A DNA stretch of 49,201 bases from Gemmiger sp. An87 (GCF_002159185.1 NZ_NFHD01000026.1:1-49201); one strand, 5' to 3'; positions 31,750 through 39,982 are shown, counted from the first letter of the stretch. The notes: generated by a model from the letters alone, not told the origin. Program-made: numbers and translations.

Positions 31750-31782
31750 AAAGAAAACAAAACAAGGGGAGGGAAAACGCCC

Positions 31783-32532
31783 ATGAAGCCCAGTGTCGGA
31801 GTATGGCCCTGTTTGAACCGGGATGCCATCAAGGCCATCGCCATGGCCACCATGCTTTTGAACCACATTGCAAACGCGCTGCTCTCGCCGAAAAATCCCT
31901 GGTTTGAGCCGCTGGTGGACATCGGCTACTTCACCGCGGTGACCATGTGCTATTTTCTGGCCGAGGGCTACGGGTACACCCATGATCGCAAGGCCTACGC
32001 GCTGCGGCTGCTGGTGTTCGCCCTCATCGCCCAGATCCCCTACCAGCTGGCGCTGGGCTTTTTCCAGCTGAACATGCTGTTCACCCTGCTGGTCTGCTTC
32101 GGCATCGTGCATGTGTGGGTGAGCTGGGGCGCGGACAAGGGGCCTCAGAAGGCGCTGGCGGTGCTGGGCCTGGTTTTCGCCAGCCTGTTCATGGACTGGG
32201 CAATCCTGGCCCCTGTGTTCACCCTGATGTTTGCGTCCTGGCGGTACGGCGATACCCCAGCCTGCGGCACCCGGTCGGGGCTGGCGAGGCTCTTTGTGGG
32301 GGACGCGCTGATCTTTTTCTTTTTGAACCTGCAGGAGGAGTGGACGGTGCAGGCGATGCTGCAGGCCGCGGCAAGCACGCTGGGCATTCTGGCGGCGGGC
32401 GCGGTGATCCTGCTGTTTTATAACGGCAGGCGGGCGGAGCATGGCCGAACCTTCTGGAAGTGGTTTTTCTATCTGTTCTACCCGGCCCACCTGGCGGTGC
32501 TGGCGGTCATCAAACTGGTTTTCTTACAATAA
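31783..32532 (+). CDS. TraX-family integral membrane protein
   Basis: 249 residues with about eight hydrophobic segments. The start LNRDAIKAIAMATMLLNHIAN and the motif IGYFTAVTMCYFLAEGYGYT are characteristic of the TraX family, which takes its name from the F-plasmid pilin N-acetylase and is related to acyltransferase_3 membrane enzymes. Chromosomal Firmicutes members are widespread and uncharacterised, so an acyltransferase role is only inferred; there is no pilus gene nearby. AGGGGAGGG precedes the ATG. Monocistronic, with its own promoter and a terminator shared with hisS. Confidence 0.88.
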   Translation: MKPSVGVWPCLNRDAIKAIAMATMLLNHIANALLSPKNPWFEPLVDIGYFTAVTMCYFLAEGYGYTHDRKAYALRLLVFALIAQIPYQLALGFFQLNMLFTLLVCFGIVHVWVSWGADKGPQKALAVLGLVFASLFMDWAILAPVFTLMFASWRYGDTPACGTRSGLARLFVGDALIFFFLNLQEEWTVQAMLQAAASTLGILAAGAVILLFYNGRRAEHGRTFWKWFFYLFYPAHLAVLAVIKLVFLQ

Positions 32533-32545
32533 GAAAGAAAAAGAC

Positions 32546-32587
32546 AAAAGGCTCTGCCTGTGGGTTTTCCACAGGCAGAGCCTTTTT
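32546..32587. terminator. Bidirectional terminator between traX-like gene and hisS
   Basis: AAAAGGCTCTGCCTGTGG pairs with CCACAGGCAGAGCCTTTT over a short loop; symmetric, so usable from both sides. Confidence 0.9.
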
Positions 32588-32611
32588 GTGTTGAAAATCA
32601 AACGAAAAAAA

Positions 32612-33856
32612 TCAGCCGTTTGCGCCCAGGGTCTTCACGTCGTCGTTGTCCGCGAAGGCCACGGCGGCAAAGCCCTGATTTTCCAGCGCGCCGAACTGCT
32701 TGCCCAGCTTCTTGGCCTGGGGCAGCACGGTCACGGTGTAGCCCTCCCGCAGGGTGGCCGCCTTGGCCAGCACTTGGGCGAAGTCCGCGTCGGGCAGGTA
32801 GAGCAGGGCCATCTTGGGCTTCTGGGCCGGAATGGCGAAGCCCTGCTCGGCCAGAATGCCGCAGATGCGCTCGAAGCCGATGGAGAAGCCCACCGCGGGC
32901 ACCTGCTGGCCGATGAACTTGCCGATCATGTTGTCGTAGCGGCCGCCGCCTGCCACCGCGCCGCTGAAGGCCGCGCAGGTGACCTCGAACACCATGCCGG
33001 TGTAGTAGCCCTGGCCGCGCACCAGGCTGGGGCAGTAGGCAATTTTATACTTGCCGCCGGCCAGAGTTTCCACGGTGGCGATCACCTTGCCCAGGTTCTC
33101 GGCCAGAGTCTTGTCCTCGCACAGAGCGCCGATGGCCTCCAGGCTGAACTCGCCCTTGGCCAGGAAATCGCTCAGGGCGGCAACGGCCTCGGCGGGGCAC
33201 TCCTTCTCGGTCAGCTCCTTGGCCACGCCCTCGGCGCCGATCTTGTCCAGCTTGTCGAAGGTGATGCACACGCTGTCCAGACTTTCGGGAGCAAAGCCCA
33301 TGCTGGTCAGCATGCCGCGCAGCAGCCGTCGGTCGTTGATGTTCACGGTGAAGTCGTCAAAGCCGATGTTCAAAAGAGCCCGGGCGGTCACGTCGATCAG
33401 CTCGATCTCCGCGTTGCAGGAGCCGTCGCCCAGAATATCGATGTCGCACTGGACGAACTCCCGCATCCGGCCCTTCTGGGGCCGCTCGGCGCGGAACACC
33501 CGGTCGGTCTGGATGACCTTGAAGGGGCTGGGCAGCTTGTCCTTGTTGGCGGCGTAGTAGCGGGAGAGGGGCAGGGTCAGGTCGTACCGCAGGCCCATGT
33601 CGGACAGGTCCTTCTCGTTGCCGGAGGCGATGGCAGAAGCCAGCTTGTCGCCCCGCTTGAGCACCTTGAAGATCAGATTCAGGTTGTCGCCGCCGTCGCT
33701 CTTATCCAGGTTCTCCATGTCCTCCAGCATGGGGGTGGAGATGCGCTCGAAGCCGCTGGCGCGGTAGGTTTCCAGAATACGGCCCTGCACATAGTCGCGC
33801 AGTGCCTGTTCGGCGGGCAGGTAGTCCTTCATGCCCTTCAGCGGATTGGTTTTCAT
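32612..33856 (-). CDS. hisS: Histidyl-tRNA synthetase
   Basis: 414 residues, class II synthetase charging tRNA-His. Motif 1 lies near the N-terminus (KGMKDYLPAEQALRDYV), motif 2 is visible as VFRAERPQKGRMREFVQCD, and the His-specific and motif 3 parts as VRGQGYYTGMVFEV, GGRYDNMIGKF and AVGFSIGFERI. The anticodon-binding domain fills the last ~90 residues (KMALLYLPDADFAQVLAKAA) and is slightly short. The ATG at 33856 is preferred because GGGAGGAAC lies just upstream; a GTG 15 nt earlier would include the ribosome site in the coding region. It is distinct from the HisZ paralogue at 40066, which lacks synthetase-specific parts. No T-box leader is visible. Confidence 0.93.
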   Translation of the reverse strand: MKTNPLKGMKDYLPAEQALRDYVQGRILETYRASGFERISTPMLEDMENLDKSDGGDNLNLIFKVLKRGDKLASAIASGNEKDLSDMGLRYDLTLPLSRYYAANKDKLPSPFKVIQTDRVFRAERPQKGRMREFVQCDIDILGDGSCNAEIELIDVTARALLNIGFDDFTVNINDRRLLRGMLTSMGFAPESLDSVCITFDKLDKIGAEGVAKELTEKECPAEAVAALSDFLAKGEFSLEAIGALCEDKTLAENLGKVIATVETLAGGKYKIAYCPSLVRGQGYYTGMVFEVTCAAFSGAVAGGGRYDNMIGKFIGQQVPAVGFSIGFERICGILAEQGFAIPAQKPKMALLYLPDADFAQVLAKAATLREGYTVTVLPQAKKLGKQFGALENQGFAAVAFADNDDVKTLGANG

Positions 33857-33988
33857 TGATGTTCCTCCCACATTTTATATTTTAACAGAATAAAGCACTT
33901 TTATCTTCTAATGATAGCCCGGCGGGCCGGTATTTGTCAACAAAAAGGGGGTACACTAAGTCAAAAAAGCATGGGAGGAAAACGAACA

Positions 33989-35164
33989 ATGGGGCAGTTT
34001 GTGAAAAAACACCCTTTCGTGATTCTGGCGGCGGGGGCGGCCATCCAGCTGCTGGCGGGCATCCCCACCGCCTGGGGCGTGTTCCAGGAGCCGGTGCGGG
34101 CGGAATACGGCTTTGAGGAGGAGACCGCCAGCTTTGTGCTCAGCTGGCTGGTGGCGGCCTTCGGCGCGGGCGGGGTGGCCGGGGGCTTTTTGCAGGACAG
34201 GCTCGGCCCCCGCTTCGCCGCCCTTCTGGGCAGCGCCGGGCTCTGTGCCGGGTTTGTGGCGGCGGGCTTTGTGCCCGGGGAAATGCCCTGGCTCTTTTAT
34301 CTGGCCTTCAGCGCCCCGGTGGGGGCGGGCTGCGCCTTTTTGTACCCGGCGGTGATGGGCTGCGCCCAGAAATGGTACGCACAGAAAAAGGGCCTTGCCA
34401 CCGGGGTGATCGGCGTGGCGGTGGGGCTTTCCGGCGCGGCGCTCACGGTGCTGGTGAAGTGGTTCACCGGGCTCTGGGGCATCCGGGGCTGCTTCTGGGC
34501 GCTGGGTGCGCTGCTGGGCCTTGTGTGCGGCGGGGCAAGTCTTCTTTTGCAGAACCCGGAAAAAAAGCCCGCAGCCCAAAACCAGCAGGGCATGACCCCG
34601 GGTGAAATGCTGCGCACCTCCGCCTACTGGTGGATCACCGCCTCGGTGGCGCTGGCCACCCCGGCGGTGCTGCTGTTCAGCCCCCGTATTCTGGACCTGG
34701 CCCGGCAGAGCGGCCTGCCGGAAACCGCCGCGGCCTGGATGGTGGCGGTGGGCGCGGCGGGGTCGGCGGCCGGGCGGCTGAGCCTTGCCGCGGCGGGGGA
34801 TAAGCTGGGCCGACGGGCGGTGCTGGTCGCCGCCTTCGGGGCGCTGGCCGCCCTTTCCGCCGGGTTTGCCTTTGCGAAAGAATGGCTCTTTCTGGCGGTT
34901 TACGCCGGGCTGTGCTTTTTCTATGCCGGTCAGGCGGCGGTGCTGCCCAGCCTCTGCACCGAGCGGTTCGGCCTGGCCCACACCGGGGTCAACTACGGCC
35001 TGCTGGCTCTGGGCATGGCGGCGGGCAGCCTGGGCTTTCCCTTCGCGGCAAAGGCCTTTGGGCTGGACACCGGGCGGCACTGGCTGGCGGTGGGGGCGGC
35101 GCTGGCCGGGGCCTTCTGCCTGTGGAGACTGGGCCCGGCGAAAAAGAAGAAAACCGCCGGTTGA
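33989..35164 (+). CDS. MFS transporter, OxlT (oxalate:formate antiporter)-like
   Basis: 391 residues with twelve predicted membrane helices and the central loop around residues 185-205. The first half has GAAIQLLAGIPTAWGVFQEPV, the standard OxlT-group opening (written here in part), and the loop 2-3 motif DRLGPRFAALLG. The second half has RRAVLVAAFGALAAL. The family exchanges small carboxylates (oxalate, formate, other monocarboxylates); the key Arg/Lys of OxlT cannot be verified by eye, so the substrate stays open. The ATG at 33989 lies 11 nt after GGAGG. The next gene's -35 overlaps its stop codon. Confidence 0.82.
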   Translation: MGQFVKKHPFVILAAGAAIQLLAGIPTAWGVFQEPVRAEYGFEEETASFVLSWLVAAFGAGGVAGGFLQDRLGPRFAALLGSAGLCAGFVAAGFVPGEMPWLFYLAFSAPVGAGCAFLYPAVMGCAQKWYAQKKGLATGVIGVAVGLSGAALTVLVKWFTGLWGIRGCFWALGALLGLVCGGASLLLQNPEKKPAAQNQQGMTPGEMLRTSAYWWITASVALATPAVLLFSPRILDLARQSGLPETAAAWMVAVGAAGSAAGRLSLAAAGDKLGRRAVLVAAFGALAALSAGFAFAKEWLFLAVYAGLCFFYAGQAAVLPSLCTERFGLAHTGVNYGLLALGMAAGSLGFPFAAKAFGLDTGRHWLAVGAALAGAFCLWRLGPAKKKKTAG

Positions 35165-35190
35165 CAGCCCCTCGCCCGGGATGCTATGGT
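35161..35190 (+). promoter_or_regulatory. Promoter of the SDR gene
   Basis: TTGACA (35161-35166) overlaps the stop of the transporter gene; after an 18-nt spacer comes TATGGT (35185-35190) preceded by TGC. Confidence 0.7.
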
Positions 35191-35255
35191 GAAGGTAACC
35201 GGGCGGGCCCGGCGCGAGGGTCCGCCGCATTATAATTGTAAAGGAGCGATTCCCC

Positions 35256-36052
35256 ATGGCAAAACTGGATGGTAAGGCGGCACTGATCACCGGCGCGGCG
35301 GCCGGACTGGGCGAGGGCATTGCCACCGCCTACGCAAAATACGGCGCGAAGATGGTACTGGTGGACCTGGACCCCCGCGTGGAAGAGACCGCCCAGCGGC
35401 TGCGCAAGGAGTACGGCAGCCAGATCATCACCGTGGTGGCCAACGTGGCCGACCGGGCCCAGATGGATGAGGCGGCCAAGAAGGGCGCGGGGCCTTCGGC
35501 GCCATCGACATCGCCTGCTGCAACGCGGGCGTCTGCCGCCTGGTCCCCTTTGAGGAGATGGACGACGCCACCCGGGATTTCCACATCGACGTGAACATCA
35601 AGGGCGTGTGGAACACCTGCAAGGCGGTCATCCCCTATATGCTGAAGCAGGGCGGCGGCAGCATCGTGATCGCCTCTTCCGTCACCGGCGACATCGTGGC
35701 CGACGCGGGCGAGGCCGCCTACGCCATGACCAAGGCCGCGCTGGTGGGCCTGACCAAGTGCCTGGCGGTGGAGTACGCCGGGCGCAACATCCGGGTGAAC
35801 TGCTCCCAGCTGGGCTATGCCCGCACCCCCATGGTGGAAAAAATGGCGGTGGAATCCAACCCCGAAAACCCGGAAGCCGCCATTGCGGCCATCGCGGCGG
35901 GCGTGCCCATGCGCCGGCTGGCAAAGCCCATCGAGGTGGGCGAGCTGTTTGCCTTCCTGGGCAGCGATGAGTCCAGCTATCTGACCGGCAGCCAGATCGT
36001 GATCGACGGCGGCAGCACCCTGCCCGAGACCATGAGCATCGGCACCAACTGA
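35256..36052 (+). pseudogene. ucpA: UcpA-like short-chain dehydrogenase interrupted by a one-base frameshift
   Basis: Two overlapping frames together give a complete classical SDR closely resembling E. coli UcpA. Frame 1 from the ATG at 35256 (behind AAAGGAG) gives MAKLDGKAALITGAAAGLGEG (TGxxxGxG cofactor motif) as far as MDEAAKK. From about 35480-35500 the homologous reading moves to the other frame, giving FGAIDIACCNAGVCRLVPFEE, then the catalytic Ser in VIASSVTGD, YAMTK (YxxxK) and GGSTLPETMSIG at the end. One base is missing around the GGGCGCGGGG run at 35485-35495. Frame 1 would stop at 35594 after 112 residues. All catalytic residues are intact, so the break is recent or a sequencing error in a GC run. 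Confidence 0.88.
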
Positions 36053-36064
36053 CCGGAAAAAACA

Positions 36065-36112
36065 AAAAAGGGCCGTGCACCGTATCCTCACGGTGCGCGG
36101 CCTTTGCGTTTG
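36065..36112. terminator. Bidirectional terminator between the SDR gene and a small leftward gene
   Basis: AAAGGGCCGTGCACCGT pairs with ACGGTGCGCGGCCTTT (one mismatch) and is flanked by TGCGTTTG rightward and a TTTTTTG run leftward. Confidence 0.8.
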
Positions 36113-36123
36113 ATTCGTGCTGC

Positions 36124-36375
36124 TTAGCCCTTGGTGTCGCCGAACAGGTTGAAGCGGTAGAGCTTGGCCTCGTCCTCAGGCTCGGAGCACTCGAACTTGG
36201 CCTCGGCGATCTGGCCGCCCTGGATCAGAGCGGTGAAGCCGATGATCTGGCACAGCTTGCTCTTCAGGTTCAGCCGGTCGCCCTCGGGGGTGATCATGTA
36301 AACGTCGCCCTTGCAGGAGGCCAGCATCTCGCTGAAATCACGAACATTGAAATTATGAAGACTGATACGATCCAT
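36124..36375 (-). CDS. Small hypothetical protein, possibly HPr-like fold
   Basis: 83 residues, no signal or membrane segment. Sequence features such as RDFSEMLASCKGDVYMITPEGD, LNLKSKLCQIIGFTALIQGG and AEAKFECSEPEDEA follow the beta-alpha order of HPr-type domains (a KS motif then a helix, then a strand), but the phosphorylatable His-15 region is not present, so it would not be a PTS carrier. That fold assignment is tentative. A promoter (TTGCAT-17-TATAGT, 36495-36523, leftward) lies well upstream. GGGAAAGTGAGGA precedes the ATG. Single gene, convergent to the SDR. Confidence 0.7.
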   Translation of the reverse strand: MDRISLHNFNVRDFSEMLASCKGDVYMITPEGDRLNLKSKLCQIIGFTALIQGGQIAEAKFECSEPEDEAKLYRFNLFGDTKG

Positions 36376-36494
36376 AAAACGGATTCCTCACTTTCCCTTG
36401 TGCGGGCCCCGGCGCATCCCATGCACCGGCCCGCCAGATCTGGCATTTGCCAATATTTTCTCCCGCGCACAGGCCTTGCTGCCCGTGCACCTAT

Positions 36495-36523
36495 ACTATA
36501 GCACTGCATTTGTGCATATGCAA
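36495..36523 (-). promoter_or_regulatory. Promoter of the small hypothetical gene
   Basis: Read leftward: TTGCAT (36518-36523), a 17-nt spacer and TATAGT (36495-36500) with TGC before it. The leader to the start at 36375 is about 110 nt. The divergent spacer 36376-36731 otherwise holds only this promoter, the promoter of the next operon and a Rex-like site. Confidence 0.65.
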
Positions 36524-36640
36524 CAATGAAATTGCAATTCCTTTGTACGAAATGACGATTTAATTCGCACAAAAATCCAGTGCCGCCCCAAAACAGGCAG
36601 GCCGGTGCAATTTTTTGGCCGAACAAAATGGAAAAACGCC

Positions 36641-36669
36641 TTGCAAAACCATCCGCCCCTATTTATAAT
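36641..36669 (+). promoter_or_regulatory. Strong promoter of the NifU-like/GGGtGRT operon
   Basis: TTGCAA (36641-36646), an exact 17-nt spacer and consensus TATAAT (36664-36669), with A-rich sequence in front. Confidence 0.85.
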
Positions 36670-36682
36670 GAAAAGGTAGATG

Positions 36683-36700
36683 TTGTGAAATCCGCAACAA
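36683..36700. promoter_or_regulatory. Rex-like operator
   Basis: TTGTGAA-N4-GCAACAA. The left half agrees with the Rex consensus (TTGTGAA/TTGTTAA) and the right half matches TTAACAA in 5 of 7 positions. It sits at about +8 to +25 of the transcript, a position where a repressor would block elongation or initiation. Confidence 0.4.
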
Positions 36701-36731
36701 GCTTACAAAGAGAGCAAAGGAGAGTACTATT

Positions 36732-37424
36732 ATGACCTATTCTCATGAAGTAGAGCGTATGTGTCCTCTGACCAAAGGCCCCCATCACGGCCCCGCCCCC
36801 ATCCCGGAGGAGGGCGCCTGGGTTAAGGCCTATGAGATCAAGGATATTTCCGGCCTGACCCACGGTGTGGGCTGGTGCGCCCCTCAGCAGGGCACCTGCA
36901 AGCTGACTCTGAACGTTAAGAACGGCGTGATCGAGGAAGCTCTGGTCGAGACCATCGGCTGCTCCGGCATGACCCATTCCGCCGCTATGGCCGGCGAGAT
37001 CCTGCCCGGCAAGACCATCCTGGAAGCCCTGAACACCGACCTGGTGTGCGACGCCATCAACGTGGCCATGCGCGAGCTGTTCCTGCAGATCGTTTACGGC
37101 CGCAGCCAGACTGCCTTCAGCGAGGGCGGCCTGCCCATCGGCGCCGGCCTGGAGGACCTGGGCAAGGGTCTGCGCAGCATGACCGGCACCATCTTCTCCA
37201 CCAAGGCCAAGGGCGTTCGTTACCTGGAGCTGACCGAGGGCTACATCCTGAAGACCGCTCTGGATGAGAACAACGAGGTCATCGGTTATCAGTTCGTCCG
37301 TCTGGGCAAGATGCTGGAAGCCATCCGCCACGGCGAGGACCCCAAGACCGCGTTCGAGAAGAACATTGGCACCTACGGCCGGTTCGATGGCGCTGCCAAG
37401 TACATCGACCCCCGCGAAGAATAA
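36732..37424 (+). CDS. NifU-like iron-sulfur assembly scaffold, partner of GGGtGRT protein
   Basis: 230 residues. It carries a diverged NifU/IscU N-domain: HGVGWCAPQQGTCKLTL (C49, C56), the scaffold segment IGCSGMTHSAAMAGEIL (C77) and GKTILEALNTDLVCDAI (C106). The usual third cluster cysteine after the long helix is not in its normal place, so cluster binding is altered compared with classical scaffolds. An N-terminal C11 and a long C-terminal extension (from ~120, with RSQTAFSEGGLPIGAGL) are specific to this subfamily. It is nearly always paired with the GGGtGRT gene, which follows after 18 nt. Codon choice is shifted toward GTT, GCT and CGT, a sign of high expression. GCAAAGGAGAG precedes the ATG. 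Confidence 0.85.
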   Translation: MTYSHEVERMCPLTKGPHHGPAPIPEEGAWVKAYEIKDISGLTHGVGWCAPQQGTCKLTLNVKNGVIEEALVETIGCSGMTHSAAMAGEILPGKTILEALNTDLVCDAINVAMRELFLQIVYGRSQTAFSEGGLPIGAGLEDLGKGLRSMTGTIFSTKAKGVRYLELTEGYILKTALDENNEVIGYQFVRLGKMLEAIRHGEDPKTAFEKNIGTYGRFDGAAKYIDPREE

Positions 37425-37442
37425 GAGAGGAGGAGAAACATT

Positions 37443-38435
37443 ATGGCTACTTTTGAATCTATGGATCGCCGCATGCCCAAGATCGAGGCATGCCTGAAGG
37501 CCAACGGCCTGGAATCCCTGGACGCTTGCCGTGAGATGCTCCTCGCCAAGGGCATCGACTGCGACGCTATTGTTAAGGGCGTTCAGCCCATCTGCTTTGA
37601 GAACGCCGTTTGGGCTTACACCCTGGGCACCGCCATCGCTGTGAAGCGTGGCCTGAAGAACGCCGCCGAGTGCGCCGCCGCCATCGGCGAGGGCCTGGAG
37701 GCTTTCACCATCCCCGGTTCTGTTGCCGAGCAGCGCAAGGTTGGTCTGGGTCACGGTAACCTGGGCGCCATGCTGCTGAGCGACGAGACCAAGTGCTTCG
37801 CCTTCCTGGCTGGCCACGAGAGCTTCGCCGCTGCTGAGGGCGCCATCGGTATCGCCCGCACCGCCAACAAGGCTCGTAAGACCCCCCTGCGCGTTATCCT
37901 GAACGGCCTGGGCAAGGATGCTGCTTACATCATCAGCCGCATCAACGGCTTCACCTACGTGGAGACCGATTACGACTTCAAGACCGGCGAGCTGAAGGTT
38001 GTTCGCGAGAAGGCTTTCTCCGACGGCGAGCGCGCTGCTGTTAAGTGCTACGGCGCCAACGACGTTCTGGAAGGCGTTGCCATCATGAAGGCTGAGGCTG
38101 TTGAGGTTTCCATCACCGGTAACTCCACCAACCCCACCCGTTTCCAGCACCTGGTTGCCGGCACCTACAAGAAGTGGGCCATCGAAAACGGCAAGAAGTA
38201 CTTCTCCGTTGCTTCCGGCGGCGGCACCGGCCGTACCCTGCATCCCGATAACGTGGCTGCCGGCCCCGCTTCCTACGGCCTGACCGACAGCATGGGCCGT
38301 ATGCACGGCGACGCTCAGTTCGCCGGCTCCTCCAGCGTGCCCGCTCACGTGGAGATGATGGGCCTGATCGGTATGGGCAACAACCCCATGGTTGGCGCCA
38401 CCGTGGCCTGCGCTGTTGCTGCTTCTCAGGTTTAA
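37443..38435 (+). CDS. GGGtGRT protein
   Basis: 330 residues. The family signature GGGTGRT lies at residues 259-265 inside SVASGGGTGRTLHPDNVAAG. Other conserved blocks are GVQPICFENAVWAYTLGTAI, GSVAEQRKVGLGHGNLGAML and the Gly/Ala-rich end MGNNPMVGATVACAVAASQV. No signal peptide. The function is unknown; the constant pairing with a NifU-like protein, eight or so scattered cysteines and strong expression suggest a role in metal or sulfur handling or redox metabolism. Codon usage is strikingly different from the neighbouring genes (many GTT, GCT, CGT, GGT codons). AGAGGAGGAG precedes the ATG. Second gene of the operon, followed by a strong terminator. Confidence 0.92.
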   Translation: MATFESMDRRMPKIEACLKANGLESLDACREMLLAKGIDCDAIVKGVQPICFENAVWAYTLGTAIAVKRGLKNAAECAAAIGEGLEAFTIPGSVAEQRKVGLGHGNLGAMLLSDETKCFAFLAGHESFAAAEGAIGIARTANKARKTPLRVILNGLGKDAAYIISRINGFTYVETDYDFKTGELKVVREKAFSDGERAAVKCYGANDVLEGVAIMKAEAVEVSITGNSTNPTRFQHLVAGTYKKWAIENGKKYFSVASGGGTGRTLHPDNVAAGPASYGLTDSMGRMHGDAQFAGSSSVPAHVEMMGLIGMGNNPMVGATVACAVAASQV

Positions 38436-38467
38436 TCTGCCTGTAAAGCACACTGTGTTTTGAGCAT

Positions 38468-38503
38468 GAGCACCGTCCCCTTTTGGGGGCGGTGCTTTTT
38501 TGT
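38468..38503 (+). terminator. Intrinsic terminator of the NifU-like/GGGtGRT operon
   Basis: AGCACCGTCCCC pairs with GGGGGCGGTGCT around TTTT, followed by TTTTTGTTT. Confidence 0.9.
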
Positions 38504-38617
38504 TTGCCCGAATGGGCTGAAAGGCGCATTTTTGCCGCCTGCGCACTGGCTTTTCTCTTTGATTTTATGCTACAATAATAAAAGTAATGCAGTCCAAAAA
38601 AGAGGAGGCGGCGGGTT

Positions 38618-39034
38618 ATGTATGATATGGCGGAATCACAGATGACCCTTTATGATTATGTGCAGCCCTTTGGGGGAACACTGGATGAGAATAACCGCTG
38701 GGTGAAGCTGGCGAAGGAGATCGACTGGCAGGAGATGGAGCGCCACTATGCGGGCAACTTCGGCCGGGCAGGCAATCAGGCACTGCCCCTGCGCATGGCC
38801 TTCGGCAGCCTGGTCATCCGCCAGGCGCTGGAGCTTTCCGACCGGCAGACCGTGCAGATGATCCGGGAAAACCCCTACCTGCAATACTTCATCGGCATGA
38901 CCAGCTTTAGCCACACCGCGCCCTTTGTGGCCCACAGCATGGTGGGCTTTCGCCAGCGCATCCCCCAGGAGCAGGTGGACAAGGCGGTGAAGCTGTTCAA
39001 GCGCATTTCCCGCCAGTGCGAGCGGGAACAGTGA
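38618..39034 (+). pseudogene. Transposase N-terminal fragment (IS5/IS1182-type, DUF772)
   Basis: 138 residues with their own ATG and a good ribosome site (AGAGGAGG). LPLRMAFGSLVIRQALELSD, ENPYLQYFIGM and HSMVGFRQRIPQEQV are the DUF772 N-terminal domain of IS1182/IS5-group transposases. The catalytic DDE part (another ~300 residues) is absent: after the stop at 39034 there is only non-coding sequence and then the foldback element at 39126. No terminal repeats of an IS are visible. An extended -10 (TGCTACAAT, 38567-38575) and the intact frame mean it could still be expressed, as a DNA-binding-only derivative, but decay of an old insertion is simpler. Confidence 0.75.
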
Positions 39035-39125
39035 CCGGCTTTTCCGCATAGGATAGAGGCGGCGGCGCGTTCCGGTTATCCAATGTGATAAAGTCACTTT
39101 TCAAATGCACGCCAACATGATAGAG

Positions 39126-39305
39126 TTTGGGCAGCACCACATAATTCCAGGTGGTGGAGCACGCCGGAAAATTTTTTGCGGAATGAATCAAAAAGCGCAG
39201 GCAAGCCTTGGTGGCTTGACGAGCATTTTTGGAAAATTCCACAGAAAATTTTGGCGGGATACGCCGCCTGAGGCGTTCGCCGTGAATTGTGTGGTGGTGC
39301 CCCAA
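39126..39305 (-). repeat. 180-bp foldback (MITE-like) element, copy 2, inverted
   Basis: Reverse-complement copy of the element at 21942-22121, also exactly 180 bp. The arms (39126-39148, beginning TTTGGGCAGCACCACATAAT, and 39282-39305) are imperfect inverted repeats. The core keeps the GGAAAATTTTTTGCGGAATGA-like and GGAAAATTCCACAGAAAATT-like blocks. It fills most of the gene-free stretch 39035-39379 between the transposase remnant and rubrerythrin; a small CTCG-type hairpin (AGCGCCC/GGGCGCT, 39324-39339) follows. I see no convincing promoter for rubrerythrin outside the element. Confidence 0.8.
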
Positions 39306-39379
39306 GGAAAAACAACGGAAGATAGCGCCCTCGGGCGCTGTAATAAAAAATATTCTTACTTTATTGGAGGGAGTTTGTC

Positions 39380-39919
39380 ATGAATCTGAAGGGTTCCAAG
39401 ACCGAAGCCAACCTGATGGCCGCCTTTGCCGGTGAGAGCCAGGCACGCAACAAGTACACCTACTACGCATCCAAGGCCAAGAAGGAAGGCTACAACGAGA
39501 TTGCTGCCGTCTTCGAGGAGACCGCCAACAACGAGAAGGAGCACGCCAAGATCTGGTTCAAGCTGCTGCACGACGGCGAGGTTCCCGGCACTCTGGCCAA
39601 CCTGGCCGACGCTGCTGCCGGTGAGAACTACGAGTGGACCGACATGTACGCCAGCTTTGCCGCCACCGCTAAGGAAGAGGGCTTCGACCGCATCGCCGCC
39701 CTGTTCACCATGGTGGGCGACATCGAGAAGGAGCACGAGGCCCGTTACCGCGAAGTGGCCAAGCTGCTGGAAGAGGGCAAGCTGTTTGCCCGCGAGACCG
39801 AGCAGGTTTGGATCTGCACCAACTGCGGCCACATCCACATCGGCACCCACGCTCCCGCCAAGTGCCCGGTCTGCGACCATCCCCAGGGCTACTTCGTGCT
39901 GCGCGCGGAAAATCACTGA
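39380..39919 (+). CDS. rbr: Rubrerythrin
   Basis: 179 residues. The diiron four-helix bundle occupies 1-~140 with the Glu/ExxH ligands visible: [16 protein letters not shown] (E18), [13 protein letters not shown] (E51, ExxH), [10 protein letters not shown] and [13 protein letters not shown] (second ExxH). The C-terminal rubredoxin domain has [10 protein letters not shown] and [11 protein letters not shown] (CxxC pairs) for one Fe(SCys)4. Rubrerythrin is the NADH-linked peroxidase of anaerobes and removes hydrogen peroxide in the cytosol. Expression is probably high: the codon choice has many preferred codons and GGAGGGAG lies 6 nt before the ATG. No clear PerR box is visible. Confidence 0.95.
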   Translation: MNLKGSKTEANLMAAFAGESQARNKYTYYASKAKKEGYNEIAAVFEETANNEKEHAKIWFKLLHDGEVPGTLANLADAAAGENYEWTDMYASFAATAKEEGFDRIAALFTMVGDIEKEHEARYREVAKLLEEGKLFARETEQVWICTNCGHIHIGTHAPAKCPVCDHPQGYFVLRAENH

Positions 39920-39931
39920 TTTGTCTTTTTC

Positions 39932-39961
39932 GGTCCCCGCTTTGCGGGGGCCTTTTTCTTT
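39932..39961 (+). terminator. Intrinsic terminator of rubrerythrin
   Basis: GGTCCCCGC pairs with GCGGGGGCC over TTT, followed by TTTTTCTTTT. Confidence 0.85.
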
Positions 39962-39982
39962 TGCAAAAACGCCCAATTGCTC

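Noticed and set aside
35480-35500. Programmed -1 frameshift in the SDR gene
   Set aside because: No A-AAA-AAG-type slippery heptamer or stimulatory stem is evident, and SDR genes are not known to be recoded; a single missing base in a GC run is simpler.
39094-39383. Small open frames within the second foldback element
   Set aside because: They translate repeat sequence in several frames and have no start support; such frames are commonly mis-annotated as hypothetical proteins.
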